IMG/VR virus record: IMGVR_UViG_3300023210_000067
Span: 1-43,829 of that record
DNA: 43,829 bases
Direction: 5' to 3' (one strand)
Source of the DNA: a virus
Notes under the pieces: generated by a model
Databases searched by the model: none
Told to the model about the DNA's origin: nothing
The model's input: the letters and a program-made list of their open reading frames with translations, nothing else
Shown here: in pieces, positions 8,913 through 16,422 of the stretch
Numbering within the stretch: the first letter of the stretch is position 1
Layout: the number at the start of each line of letters is the position of its first letter
Program-made: the position numbers and the translations under genes

Positions 8913-8944
8913 CAAACATAGTCTGAATAATTGTGAAATCCTAA
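8913..8944 (-). promoter_or_regulatory. Promoter for the replication operon (-7 TATGTTTG)
   Basis: TATGTTTG (8920-8913) is a full match to the Bacteroidota -7 element TAnnTTTG, 18 bases upstream of the ATG at 8894. The -33 region is weak (TTAG at 8944-8941 with a 20-base spacer). It is neither the CCC class nor the CTTG class, so this operon may be read by host polymerase with an activator. Confidence 0.5.
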
Positions 8945-9435
8945 TAATTTATAAATATTTTTACTTGACCATCACCTTCAATTGGTTCAATTTCGCAATC
9001 TGCGGAAGCAATCTTAGGACAAACCCTCTTAAACCATAAAGAAATGCTCTCTCCATCCAATAAATCTCCAACAACAACTTCATTAGCTACCCCTTCTGCA
9101 TCTAAGAAGTCAATATAAAAGGGAGTTTGAGTGTCATTTGATAGTAACTCAACCTTTTCGTTGGCATTAAAATACATAGCACCAACTTCTGCCTTTATAG
9201 AAGGTTCTGGCGTTACTGTTTCTGTGTATAATCTAAGGTCTGTAATGTCAGCACCAGATACATTGGTGACAGCGAGAACCCTATACTCAGTCTTACCTTG
9301 TTGAAGATCATACTTGCTTATTGTACTAAACAACTCACCATTTTTAAAAGGGAAGGTGGAAATACATCCACCTAAGCTCTTATTAATACTTGCGTTGTTT
9401 ACATTTGCACCTGTTAATTTTATTTCTAAATCCAT
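8941..9435 (-). CDS. Putative virion protein, 164 aa
   Basis: It has the Thr/Val/Gly-rich, beta-strand character of phage structural proteins (for example AVTNVSGADITDLRLYT) and resembles a single Ig-like sandwich. One base separates its start from the upstream structural gene's stop. The last gene of the second tail operon; probably a fibre- or baseplate-attached protein. No named family recognised. Confidence 0.5.
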   Translation of the reverse strand: MDLEIKLTGANVNNASINKSLGGCISTFPFKNGELFSTISKYDLQQGKTEYRVLAVTNVSGADITDLRLYTETVTPEPSIKAEVGAMYFNANEKVELLSNDTQTPFYIDFLDAEGVANEVVVGDLLDGESISLWFKRVCPKIASADCEIEPIEGDGQVKIFINY

Positions 9436-9436
9436 T

Positions 9437-11746
9437 TTATATAGCTTTTCCCGTTAAAGAATATGTCAATTTGTCAGATGTTGCTGTTATAGTTCCACCA
9501 GTGTAGCCACCCGTTGTTTTTCTTACTAATACCACTTCTCCATTAGTTATGCCACCAGAATAAGACATAGCTACTCTGCCAGCCGAAAATCCAACATACC
9601 CTTGCCTAACTACTCTAGCTTTGTCTACAATAACTCCGTTAACAACTAACTCAAAATCTATATCTCCAAAATCAGCGTTTCCATTAAATTCATATTCCAC
9701 TAAAGATGTTATAGTTCCGTAATGAGTGTATCCGTAAGGAAGTGTTATTGATTCAGTTCTTAAAGTCACAGCAACTCCTAAATCTTGGGTGTATTCATTA
9801 AGATTATCAAAAGTAACAACACTTACGTCATTCTTTTTTACAGAAGTGTCAATTGTGTAAATCCAATTAGTACCATCAAATATAAAGACCATATCTAACG
9901 CCCCTTTATTCATTCTACTATAATGAAAATCATCACTTAGGTCGTAAACTATGGTAGGTACGCCCGACAGATTGTAATCTTGTGTTACTTGAAACGTTTT
10001 ACTTGGATCTTGTAAACTTATAAAATACGGATACATGTTGAATGTAAAACTATTCCCAGCCTTTGCTCCAGCAGTCTCTAAGTTTATGTAATAATCCTCA
10101 GTTTGAATATTACCGCCAAGTGTCTGGTCGTCAAACTTTTGAAACTTAGCACGAGTTCCTACTTTAAAGGTTTTGTACGGATTAGCTGTGTCCAACCAAA
10201 ATCTTTCATAACCGAACTTATCTCCAGTAATAACCAACTCCTTAAAGCCACTATATGAGTCAGAAGATTGAATAATATCAAATTCTGCACTTGTTACGTT
10301 TTTAACATTGGCTGGAGTAGTTAAGATTCCATTTTCATCATAAGCAGTCTCAAAATAATACTCTGAGTCATTAATATTAAGCAAAGGAGTGTATTCTTTG
10401 TGATTAATATACTTATATTGACCTTTATATGTTGTAGTATCACCTAACACAGGTAAATAAACCTTGTCAGTAGTTGATTCAATTGGTGAATACTTTGTAA
10501 TTACCCCTTGTTGATTTCCATTTGTCGGAGTAAAAGTAAACTCAACTCCCTCTACATTTGGAACGATTGATAATACTTGAACAGTATCTTCAACATCCTC
10601 AGCGAATAAATCATCTAATTTAATATCAACTGAGCTACCATTCTTAACAGATGAGCTAATCTTAGCTTTTCTACCTGTTGCTGGAAAATAACATAACCAT
10701 CCATCAAAATCACCATTACTAATAGCAGTAGAATCTTTAACAGCTCCACCAACAATAGAAGTAAGGCTTACTGTGTTGGTAGTAAAGTTGTTAGTCCAAC
10801 TTAAAGCTCGAACTCCCCAAGAATATTGAACTAAATTTCTATCTTGTGTAGTCAATGTAGCGTCATAAGTTACTCCATCAATACCACAAACAGGATTTAA
10901 TCCATTAAATATCTCAGTTAGTAAAAAATTAGCTTTATCTTTATACTTGTCAACTCTTTTATCTAATATTTCTAATGTTCCAGCAGTGTTTTTAACCCTT
11001 GCTAAGAAAAAAGAGTTCTCTCCATAAACCTCAGCCTCTCCATTAATCAAACTGCCAGCAATAGGTTCGTCTTCTCCGTTAACTCCGCTACCTTCTTCAA
11101 TTACTAAGTCGCAATTGTCATATTGAAAAATATTCTTTTCATCAACAGAAGGATCGTAAGTAGCTGAGAATGTACCTCTTACACAGTATTTTAAATCTGA
11201 CTCCGCATTAATAGTACCTAATAAGTCAGCCTCAGTATCAGAAACTACATTAGCTACTTGTATTGCTAATGGATTTAAAGAAGAGTCGACTAATTCAATC
11301 CAAGACCCATCTCTTCCCCCTCTTAAAACCTCAGTAAAAGCAGTGTCAACTCCTAATAATTTACCATCGGTAGTAACCTCAACAGTTCCAACCTCATTGC
11401 AATTGTATTTATGCCTTGCTCTAATCCAATAATAGTTACCGTCATCTGGAATAGTTGATTCAGTATCGTCACATGAACAAGGAACTCCGTCAATGGTTTC
11501 ATCTCGCATGATTAACCTCATAGAGTTATCAACAGCAAAGACATCATTTATCTTAATAACACCAACAGAAGCCTCTTCTACAAGCCCATTTTGAAATGTT
11601 GGGTCTGTTAGCTCATTATAGTACAAACCATACGAGTGAGCCTCTTGTAATTCTCTGTTAGTCACATTGTCTTGTAAGAACTTTTGCAACCTATTCAACT
11701 CAGCAGAACCTAAAAATAGGTTGGAGTTTATTTTTAAATATGACAT
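9437..11746 (-). CDS. Large tail or baseplate protein, 769 aa
   Basis: The N-terminus (residues 1-60: LFLGSAELNRLQKFL, then SYGLYYNELTDPTF) is helical. The rest is long beta-rich sequence with many aromatic residues and little repetition, as in baseplate wedge or fibre proteins. It lies between a gpI-like candidate and a small virion protein in an operon with its own late-type promoter. I infer a baseplate-periphery or fibre-adaptor role; receptor binding is possible but not shown. Confidence 0.55.
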   Translation of the reverse strand: MSYLKINSNLFLGSAELNRLQKFLQDNVTNRELQEAHSYGLYYNELTDPTFQNGLVEEASVGVIKINDVFAVDNSMRLIMRDETIDGVPCSCDDTESTIPDDGNYYWIRARHKYNCNEVGTVEVTTDGKLLGVDTAFTEVLRGGRDGSWIELVDSSLNPLAIQVANVVSDTEADLLGTINAESDLKYCVRGTFSATYDPSVDEKNIFQYDNCDLVIEEGSGVNGEDEPIAGSLINGEAEVYGENSFFLARVKNTAGTLEILDKRVDKYKDKANFLLTEIFNGLNPVCGIDGVTYDATLTTQDRNLVQYSWGVRALSWTNNFTTNTVSLTSIVGGAVKDSTAISNGDFDGWLCYFPATGRKAKISSSVKNGSSVDIKLDDLFAEDVEDTVQVLSIVPNVEGVEFTFTPTNGNQQGVITKYSPIESTTDKVYLPVLGDTTTYKGQYKYINHKEYTPLLNINDSEYYFETAYDENGILTTPANVKNVTSAEFDIIQSSDSYSGFKELVITGDKFGYERFWLDTANPYKTFKVGTRAKFQKFDDQTLGGNIQTEDYYINLETAGAKAGNSFTFNMYPYFISLQDPSKTFQVTQDYNLSGVPTIVYDLSDDFHYSRMNKGALDMVFIFDGTNWIYTIDTSVKKNDVSVVTFDNLNEYTQDLGVAVTLRTESITLPYGYTHYGTITSLVEYEFNGNADFGDIDFELVVNGVIVDKARVVRQGYVGFSAGRVAMSYSGGITNGEVVLVRKTTGGYTGGTITATSDKLTYSLTGKAI

Positions 11747-11747
11747 A

Positions 11748-13268
11748 TTATTCTATTATATTTAGTCTTAATTGTTGATTGTAGTTTAATAATTTATCAG
11801 ATATTACCTCATTTAAAGCTTCCTCTGTAAGATTGCTTCTATTTATGCACCAAATCTCAACGTTATCCTTCGCATCTATATATCCGTTAGGTTCGTAATC
11901 AGTACCAAGTGGCTTTATAGTAACATCACTAATAGTAGCAGTTCCATTTCCGTAAAGAATAATAAAAGGAGTGATATTTGATAAAGTTGAATCCATTATT
12001 AGTCCATTACCTTCGTTAGTATTTAATACATACTTAGAGTCTGGAATAGTGCCAGTTTTTAACATCTTAGCCTTTATAGTATAATCAATGTCGTCTTGAT
12101 TTAACGAGCTGGTAGTTGAGAATACGCTTGAAATGTTACCCAAAATAGCATTTACACTAGGAATAACAACTGATGATGAGTTTTTAGCATAAAACCCCCA
12201 AGTATATGTAATGCTTCCTTGCTTTCTTATAGTAAAATTAAACTCGTAGTCTAAATTTGGGCTTATTTTTATATCTTTGCTATCATCACCAGAATTAGGA
12301 TCGAGCCAAATGCCAGAACCACCACTAGGATTAGTGATAACCATATTTTCATCTACAAATGTGATTTGAGAGGGATTTAAAAGAGGTGAATCTTCCAAAT
12401 TGTCGTAATACTTATCAATTCCACACCTAACATCCTTAAATAATGGACTTGTTTTGTCAACCCACCACCCATTGCATGATTTGTGAGTCAATCCTAAGAT
12501 AAATTCATCACCTTCTTTGTAGCAAATTAGTTGTAATAACTCCCCATTTGCAGTGTTTTCCTCTTTTGGTTTTGCAATAGCTAATGTACCCCTCGAATGT
12601 AAAATCTTAGATGAGTTAATTAGGTAGTATTTTAAAGATAATATGTCTGATGTGTTGCAAACTTTCATATCTAATGACTCCAAATACTTAATTAGTAGGT
12701 TTGGATTGTTGTAAAATGTTTGAAATTGCCTTCCGTAGGTTACTATCATAGCGAAAAAACAAGCTACTGTACTCCAAAAGGCAATATAATCGTCATCATC
12801 AGTGCCTCTGTCTATGTAAGAAGGTACTATTCCACGCTCATATAGCTTCTGTGTGACATTTACACACCATTGTAACACATTTACATCATCACACTCAAAA
12901 AACTGCTTAAAAATGGAGTTATTATACTCAACTGGGCATGATACACTAACCTTATCAGCGTAAAGACTTATATTCTCGAAGCCTATATCCTCTAAACCAT
13001 CACCATACTTAGTGTATCTGTACTGAATTAGGAAGAAGTCTTCTGGAGATATGGTTTCATTTTCAAGATTCGCCTTAGTAAGTTCAATCCAAGTAGAGTA
13101 ATTTAAACCACCGTCAACAGAAATCCTATATTGTTTGAAAAAATAATTTGAATTATCCTCTCCAATCGTAGTATCTACAAAATCAAGTAAACTAATAAGC
13201 CCAACTATCGGAGCTTTTGCTTCAATAATTAGGCTGTCTCCTTCAATGTATATTTTATTGCTTATCAT
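11748..13268 (-). CDS. Tail protein, 506 aa (possibly gpI-like baseplate component)
   Basis: The longest frame starts at 13304, but that ATG lies inside the -7 element of the late-type promoter at 13294-13324, so translation more likely starts at 13268 (MISNKIYIEG). The N-terminal 120 residues look like a beta domain. The middle (YIAFWSTVACFFAMIVTYG, then NPNLLIKYLESLDMKV) is helical and recalls tail protein I of contractile phages. The C-terminal part is beta-rich. It heads the second tail operon. Function is by context. Confidence 0.5.
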   Translation of the reverse strand: MISNKIYIEGDSLIIEAKAPIVGLISLLDFVDTTIGEDNSNYFFKQYRISVDGGLNYSTWIELTKANLENETISPEDFFLIQYRYTKYGDGLEDIGFENISLYADKVSVSCPVEYNNSIFKQFFECDDVNVLQWCVNVTQKLYERGIVPSYIDRGTDDDDYIAFWSTVACFFAMIVTYGRQFQTFYNNPNLLIKYLESLDMKVCNTSDILSLKYYLINSSKILHSRGTLAIAKPKEENTANGELLQLICYKEGDEFILGLTHKSCNGWWVDKTSPLFKDVRCGIDKYYDNLEDSPLLNPSQITFVDENMVITNPSGGSGIWLDPNSGDDSKDIKISPNLDYEFNFTIRKQGSITYTWGFYAKNSSSVVIPSVNAILGNISSVFSTTSSLNQDDIDYTIKAKMLKTGTIPDSKYVLNTNEGNGLIMDSTLSNITPFIILYGNGTATISDVTIKPLGTDYEPNGYIDAKDNVEIWCINRSNLTEEALNEVISDKLLNYNQQLRLNIIE

Positions 13269-13293
13269 TTTTGCGTCTATTAATGCTAAAGGA

Positions 13294-13324
13294 CAAATAT
13301 ACAAAAAAATAACTTAAAAGGGGG
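13294..13324 (-). promoter_or_regulatory. Late-type promoter CCC-N18-TATATTTG (second tail operon)
   Basis: Minus strand: five C (13324-13320), an 18-base T-rich spacer, then TATATTTG (13301-13294). It lies 26 bases upstream of the ATG at 13268. One of seven copies of this arrangement. Confidence 0.7.
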
Positions 13325-13446
13325 AGATTGTTGCTTTTCAAAAAAGCTAAGCGATTCTAATTAAAAAACTTCCTCTATGTTGTTGTTTTTCTAATCTATA
13401 CTGTTCCATAATCTTATTTCGTTTTTAGTGTTTTTGTTAATTTCTG

Positions 13447-13665
13447 TCATAAACAAATCGTATTACATTGTTCGTTTTTATTTTCTAAGGCTTGAAAAGG
13501 GATAAAGTTGTCATTCTCGGCATCAAAAACTCCTAAAACAGGTATTTGCTCTATTGCTGGAAATTCAAGCCCTTCATCAGCAGATTTGATTACTTCAAAA
13601 TCCAAAGCATCTGGATTGAAGGTTGCTATATTATCTAAATAAGTTATTAATTCACTAAGTATCAT
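13447..13665 (-). CDS. Hypothetical protein, 72 aa
   Basis: A short acidic protein, last gene of the antirepressor operon, overlapping the upstream gene by 11 bases. Sequence such as FEVIKSADEGLEFPAIEQIP resembles small phage proteins of unknown role. The 142 bases that follow (13305-13446) hold only the promoter of the next operon and remnants of very short frames. Confidence 0.5.
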   Translation of the reverse strand: MILSELITYLDNIATFNPDALDFEVIKSADEGLEFPAIEQIPVLGVFDAENDNFIPFQALENKNEQCNTICL

Positions 13666-13891
13666 CTCTAATATATTTGTTTAAAATCTTAATAAGTTCC
13701 CTCTTTTCTGAGAATGACATAAAAATAGGCATCTTTGATATAATGTCAGATTCAAAATCACTACATTTTCGACACATATTAGCATATTCAAGCTCAGTTA
13801 TTCTAAAATCAGTCATTATTCCAGCATCAAAGACATTCATAATTTTACTTATGGATGTCTTGTAAGTGCCTTTTCTGCTTAGTCTTCCCAT
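13655..13891 (-). CDS. Hypothetical protein, 78 aa
   Basis: A small helical protein with a CRKC pair at residues 40-43 and a basic N-terminus (MGRLSRKGTYKTS). It overlaps both neighbours (13 and 11 bases), as expected for a translationally coupled operon member. Unknown function. Confidence 0.5.
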   Translation of the reverse strand: MGRLSRKGTYKTSISKIMNVFDAGIMTDFRITELEYANMCRKCSDFESDIISKMPIFMSFSEKRELIKILNKYIRDDT

Positions 13892-14208
13892 CCTTCTGAG
13901 ATTACTGACGGTTTGTATTTATTTCTAATCCAACCAACACCTTTGTCAGTTTCTACCTTTTCTTCTTTACCATTAACTCCAATAGTGTACTTTTTAAGTC
14001 TTGGAGACCTATTTAATTCTTTAAACTCTCTTATAGAGATTTCCCCAAGCATAGTGGCAGTGTGCATTCTGGTATAATAGTCTAAAAGTGACCATTCTAC
14101 GTTATTTAAGTCATTAATATCATCAAAAGCAACGCAATTATCAATAAACTCTAATATAGCTAACTCATTTAAGTTATCAGACTTCAATAGTTTTAATAAT
14201 TCTTTCAT
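13879..14208 (-). CDS. Hypothetical protein, 109 aa
   Basis: The N-terminal half is acidic and helical (LKSDNLNELAILEFIDNCV); the C-terminal half is basic with a Trp-containing end. It overlaps the MazG-like gene by four bases and the next gene by 13. No family recognised. Confidence 0.5.
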   Translation of the reverse strand: MKELLKLLKSDNLNELAILEFIDNCVAFDDINDLNNVEWSLLDYYTRMHTATMLGEISIREFKELNRSPRLKKYTIGVNGKEEKVETDKGVGWIRNKYKPSVISEGWED

Positions 14209-14543
14209 TTTTCTTCGGTGTAAATTTTATTAGATTCGTTTAATGGGTTTATGTCAGTAAGGACTTTGTTAGAGAATAACCCTTTTTCTCTTTGTTTAAT
14301 CTTCATTGAGCTTAAAATATTCGCCACTGGGAATCCGTTAGCCATACCAAATGAAATTGCTACGTGGATAAGATCTGCGAACTCAGTAATGTCATTAAAA
14401 TCAGAATTAACAATCTCTGCCAACTCTTCCTTTACCTTCATAACATACAACTGATTAAGTTCATCTTGATTGTCAATAGTATCAGTCTTGTAATTTGGCA
14501 ACTTATCAGCTACCTTATCTCTAATTAGTTTTTTTACCTTCAT
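14205..14543 (-). CDS. MazG/PRA-PH-like nucleoside triphosphate pyrophosphohydrolase, 112 aa
   Basis: The start KKLIRDKVADKLP and the helical layout match the small all-alpha NTP pyrophosphohydrolases related to HisE and MazG. The metal-binding pattern is visible: EELAE (E39/E40 and E43) and EFADLIH (E54, D57), followed by the basic KQREKGLF region near the end. Such enzymes hydrolyse NTPs, dNTPs or alarmone-like nucleotides to monophosphate and pyrophosphate. In phages they may adjust nucleotide pools or the stringent response. Four-base overlaps on both sides place it in the antirepressor operon. Confidence 0.8.
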   Translation of the reverse strand: MKVKKLIRDKVADKLPNYKTDTIDNQDELNQLYVMKVKEELAEIVNSDFNDITEFADLIHVAISFGMANGFPVANILSSMKIKQREKGLFSNKVLTDINPLNESNKIYTEEK

Positions 14544-14881
14544 TTTAATATGTTTTTATAGGTTTCTATATCATGTAACAACATCTCAATGTCGTTTGCT
14601 ACTAAGCTTGTTTGTTCTAACTTTTCAAGTTCTTCAACTCTTAATTCAGCTTCCTCTATCATTTTTACGACCTTACCTCTCAGAGTTGGCTTGCTACTTT
14701 CAATAAGTTTGTTGTTGATAATAGACTCATACTCATCTTCTTCTAAAAACCAACATTCTAAAAGGTCTTCTTTCCAAAATAACGCACCTGTACCATAAAT
14801 AACAATCTCTCCAATAGAAAAACCATGATCAGTGATATTTTTAACAACTCTTACTTTGTCTCCGTTTTTTAATTCACTCAT
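14540..14881 (-). CDS. Hypothetical protein, 113 aa (SH3-like N-terminus plus coiled coil)
   Basis: Residues 1-50 (LKNGDKVRVVKNITDHGFSI) look like a small SH3/KOW-type beta barrel. Residues 70-113 are a heptad-rich helix likely to form a coiled coil. The leader TATTAAAAACAAAGATAATT before its ATG shares a 19-20-base segment with the antirepressor leader. Unknown role; KOW-like folds often bind RNA or transcription complexes, but this is only an analogy. Confidence 0.5.
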   Translation of the reverse strand: MSELKNGDKVRVVKNITDHGFSIGEIVIYGTGALFWKEDLLECWFLEEDEYESIINNKLIESSKPTLRGKVVKMIEEAELRVEELEKLEQTSLVANDIEMLLHDIETYKNILK

Positions 14882-14891
14882 AATTATCTTT

Positions 14892-14910
14892 GTTTTTAAT
14901 ACATAAGCAA
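14892..14910 (-). repeat. Leader repeat TTGCTTATGTATTAAAAAC (copy 1)
   Basis: The minus-strand sequence here is nearly identical to 16080-16061 (one extra A there). Both sit just upstream of an ATG (14881 and 16050). Probably a shared 5' leader or translation-enhancing element within the early operon. Confidence 0.55.
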
Positions 14911-14926
14911 TTTAATAAGAATAATT

Positions 14927-15319
14927 CTAATATCCTAACTCTTTTAGGTAATTTAACAAAACAAACCTAGAAGAATATCTTAACTTGTTGAAAATCATAG
15001 GACAATCAACTGAATCAGTGTAAATTTCCTCAATAAAACCAAAATAATCATCTGACTCTATGTGTTCTTTTCCTATTCTATAAAGTCCTCCCCAAGATTT
15101 TAAGTTATAAGGCAATCTATTGCAGTATTCATATCCTTTTAAGTCACTAAATGCGAAAGATATAGGCTCAACAAAGCATTTATTAGCCATTTTATACCTT
15201 TTGATATCTATTTCCTCAACAAAGACATCATGATGCTTGTTAATCATAATTCCGTCACTACTGTAACTGCCTATAAAACTTTCATCTCCTACTGATACAA
15301 ATAATAAATCTAATTTCAT
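14927..15319 (-). CDS. Hypothetical protein, 130 aa
   Basis: A mixed alpha/beta protein with several aromatic residues (for example NLKSWGGLYRIG). No motif recognised. It overlaps the antirepressor stop by four bases, so it is co-translated with it. About 45 bases separate it from the next gene, where the shared leader element lies. Confidence 0.5.
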   Translation of the reverse strand: MKLDLLFVSVGDESFIGSYSSDGIMINKHHDVFVEEIDIKRYKMANKCFVEPISFAFSDLKGYEYCNRLPYNLKSWGGLYRIGKEHIESDDYFGFIEEIYTDSVDCPMIFNKLRYSSRFVLLNYLKELGY

Positions 15320-16050
15320 TTCGTTAGTTTTCTTAGTTTTTCTAATAATTTAATCTGACCTTGACCAGTAATTAATGTCTTGATAGAGATTTTCTCCCCA
15401 TAAGCAGTTTTAAAAGTCTGCTCTATTGTCTTAAACGTACCATTGTCTACGTATTTCTGATAAGGTTGGTTGCTTTTCATAAGAATGTTATTCTTTCTAA
15501 GTAAAGCAAACATCTTGTTTCTACCTAAGCTAAGTTCATCATTGACTAATTTGGCAAATGTAGCAATATCTATCAAATCAGATGAAGAAGCTACCTTGTC
15601 AGCAAAATCAACTTTAGGAGCGTTCAATTTAATAAGCTCATCTTTCTTCTTATTATCTCTAATAGTATTTGCTGTCAAGGATAACAAATTAGCATCTGTG
15701 TTAGGAAATAATGCTAATAATTGTTGCTCCTCAGTTTGGATTGACTTCAACCTCTTTAACTCAGCAAGAACAGCTTTTCTTACAGTTTTACTCTCAGAAA
15801 CTAATAATTCAAGTGATTGATCGTAAGTTAATTCATAACACTTTGATTCTCTGTTACTTTTGTCTAAATAAGAGGTGAGCTGAATTTTTAGCTCACCTAT
15901 TTCTACCTCAAATTCCAGCTCAATCTTAGCTAACAAGTTTTTATGAGCTAAAATACTTCTACCTTCTTCTTTTCTGAAAACATTGATTTGTTCTGTTAAA
16001 TAAACGCTTGAAAATTTTTCTTCGTTTCTTTCTACTTTTGTCAGTTCCAT
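15316..16050 (-). CDS. Phage antirepressor, Rha-like N-terminus with KilAC-type C-terminus, 244 aa
   Basis: The N-terminal region (residues 15-100: VYLTEQINVFRKEEGR, then YELTYDQSLELLVSESKTVRKA) follows the pattern of Rha/phage regulatory domains. The C-terminal part (residues about 155-244: ATFAKLVNDELSLGRNKMF, then QPYQKYVDNGTF) matches the KilAC antirepressor domain, including the usual 'N..p.q.y...g.F' core. Such proteins switch lytic or early gene programmes. It heads the early operon from a CTTG-type promoter at 16078-16108. Confidence 0.8.
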   Translation of the reverse strand: MELTKVERNEEKFSSVYLTEQINVFRKEEGRSILAHKNLLAKIELEFEVEIGELKIQLTSYLDKSNRESKCYELTYDQSLELLVSESKTVRKAVLAELKRLKSIQTEEQQLLALFPNTDANLLSLTANTIRDNKKKDELIKLNAPKVDFADKVASSSDLIDIATFAKLVNDELSLGRNKMFALLRKNNILMKSNQPYQKYVDNGTFKTIEQTFKTAYGEKISIKTLITGQGQIKLLEKLRKLTK

Positions 16051-16060
16051 AATCTTATTT

Positions 16061-16080
16061 GTTTTTTAATACATAAGCAA
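16061..16080 (-). repeat. Leader repeat TTGCTTATGTATTAAAAAAC (copy 2)
   Basis: Near-identical to the leader before the gene at 14881. It begins within the TATCTTG element of the early-type promoter and ends 11 bases before the antirepressor ATG. Confidence 0.55.
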
Positions 16081-16108
16081 GATATGAAACTTATTCCTTT
16101 TTCCCAAG
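16078..16108 (-). promoter_or_regulatory. Early-type promoter CTTG-N20-TATCTTG for the antirepressor operon
   Basis: CTTG (16108-16105), 20 bases, then TATCTTG (16084-16078), the same spacing as the two left-edge copies, with an unrelated spacer. The ATG at 16050 is 28 bases further on. The site lies inside the 3' part of the small membrane-protein frame at 16091-16237. Confidence 0.5.
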
Positions 16109-16237
16109 TATTCTGTACAAAATCTCAAAGAGACCTCCCCAAGAAACCATAACAACTAAGAATCCTACAAAGCCAAAACCTAAACACTTTGTCCGAATAC
16201 TGCTACTAATATTAACAAGGTAGTAACCAAACTTCAT
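16091..16237 (-). CDS. Small single-span membrane protein, 48 aa (tentative)
   Basis: The frame is open from 16285, but that ATG lies in repeat R2. I chose ATG at 16237 because a CCC-class promoter ends four bases upstream. The product has one hydrophobic segment (FGFVGFLVVMVSWGG) and a basic tail (ILGKKE). A small late membrane protein could be a holin, which is otherwise missing from the lysis cassette. Neither the coding status nor the role is proven. Confidence 0.35.
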   Translation of the reverse strand: MKFGYYLVNISSSIRTKCLGFGFVGFLVVMVSWGGLFEILYRILGKKE

Positions 16238-16240
16238 ATA

Positions 16241-16271
16241 TAAATATACACAATGCAGATATAAAATAGGG
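16241..16271 (-). promoter_or_regulatory. Late-type promoter CCC-N20-TATATTTA
   Basis: CCC (16271-16269), a 20-base spacer, then TATATTTA (16248-16241). It differs from the other copies only in the last base of the -7 element and in a less T-rich spacer. It faces the small membrane-protein frame and the antirepressor operon. Confidence 0.45.
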
Positions 16272-16274
16272 ACA

Positions 16275-16350
16275 CCCCCTTCCATCCCCCTTTATAGTAG
16301 TGGGTTTTTTACGTCAATCCTTGTTTTAGTAGTTTAAAGGCACTTTTTAT
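16275..16350. repeat. 76-bp duplicated intergenic element, copy R2
   Basis: It matches 1440-1515 with three mismatches in the same orientation. It lies in the divergent region between the antirepressor (minus) and phoH (plus). The differences all fall in the half nearest phoH (CCTTGTTTTAGTAGTT); the G-rich half is unchanged. Confidence 0.75.
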
Positions 16351-16358
16351 AACGCACT

Positions 16359-16389
16359 CTTTTTATATAAAATAATTTTCGTATCTTTA
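16359..16389 (+). promoter_or_regulatory. Promoter for phoH (CTTT-N19-TATCTTTA)
   Basis: TATCTTTA (16382-16389) is one base from the Bacteroidota -7 element TAnnTTTG, with CTTT 19 bases upstream (16359-16362) in an AT-rich spacer. The phoH ATG is 34 bases downstream. This is the only plus-strand promoter I can support in the window. Confidence 0.5.
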
Positions 16390-16422
16390 TAAAAAATATG
16401 TTCAACTTAAATATAAAAAGTC

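Noticed and set aside
13391-13450. A 19-codon frame (MTEINKNTKNEIRLWNSID) with a TAG, continuing for 14 further codons; possible stop-codon recoding
   Set aside because: Too short to support, and TAG ends other genes in the window normally (for example the hub gene at 27328), so recoding is not indicated. It may be a gene remnant.
16238-16285. Extended start of the small membrane-protein frame at 16285
   Set aside because: The extra codons lie in repeat R2 and in the late-type promoter, so they are more likely regulatory than coding.
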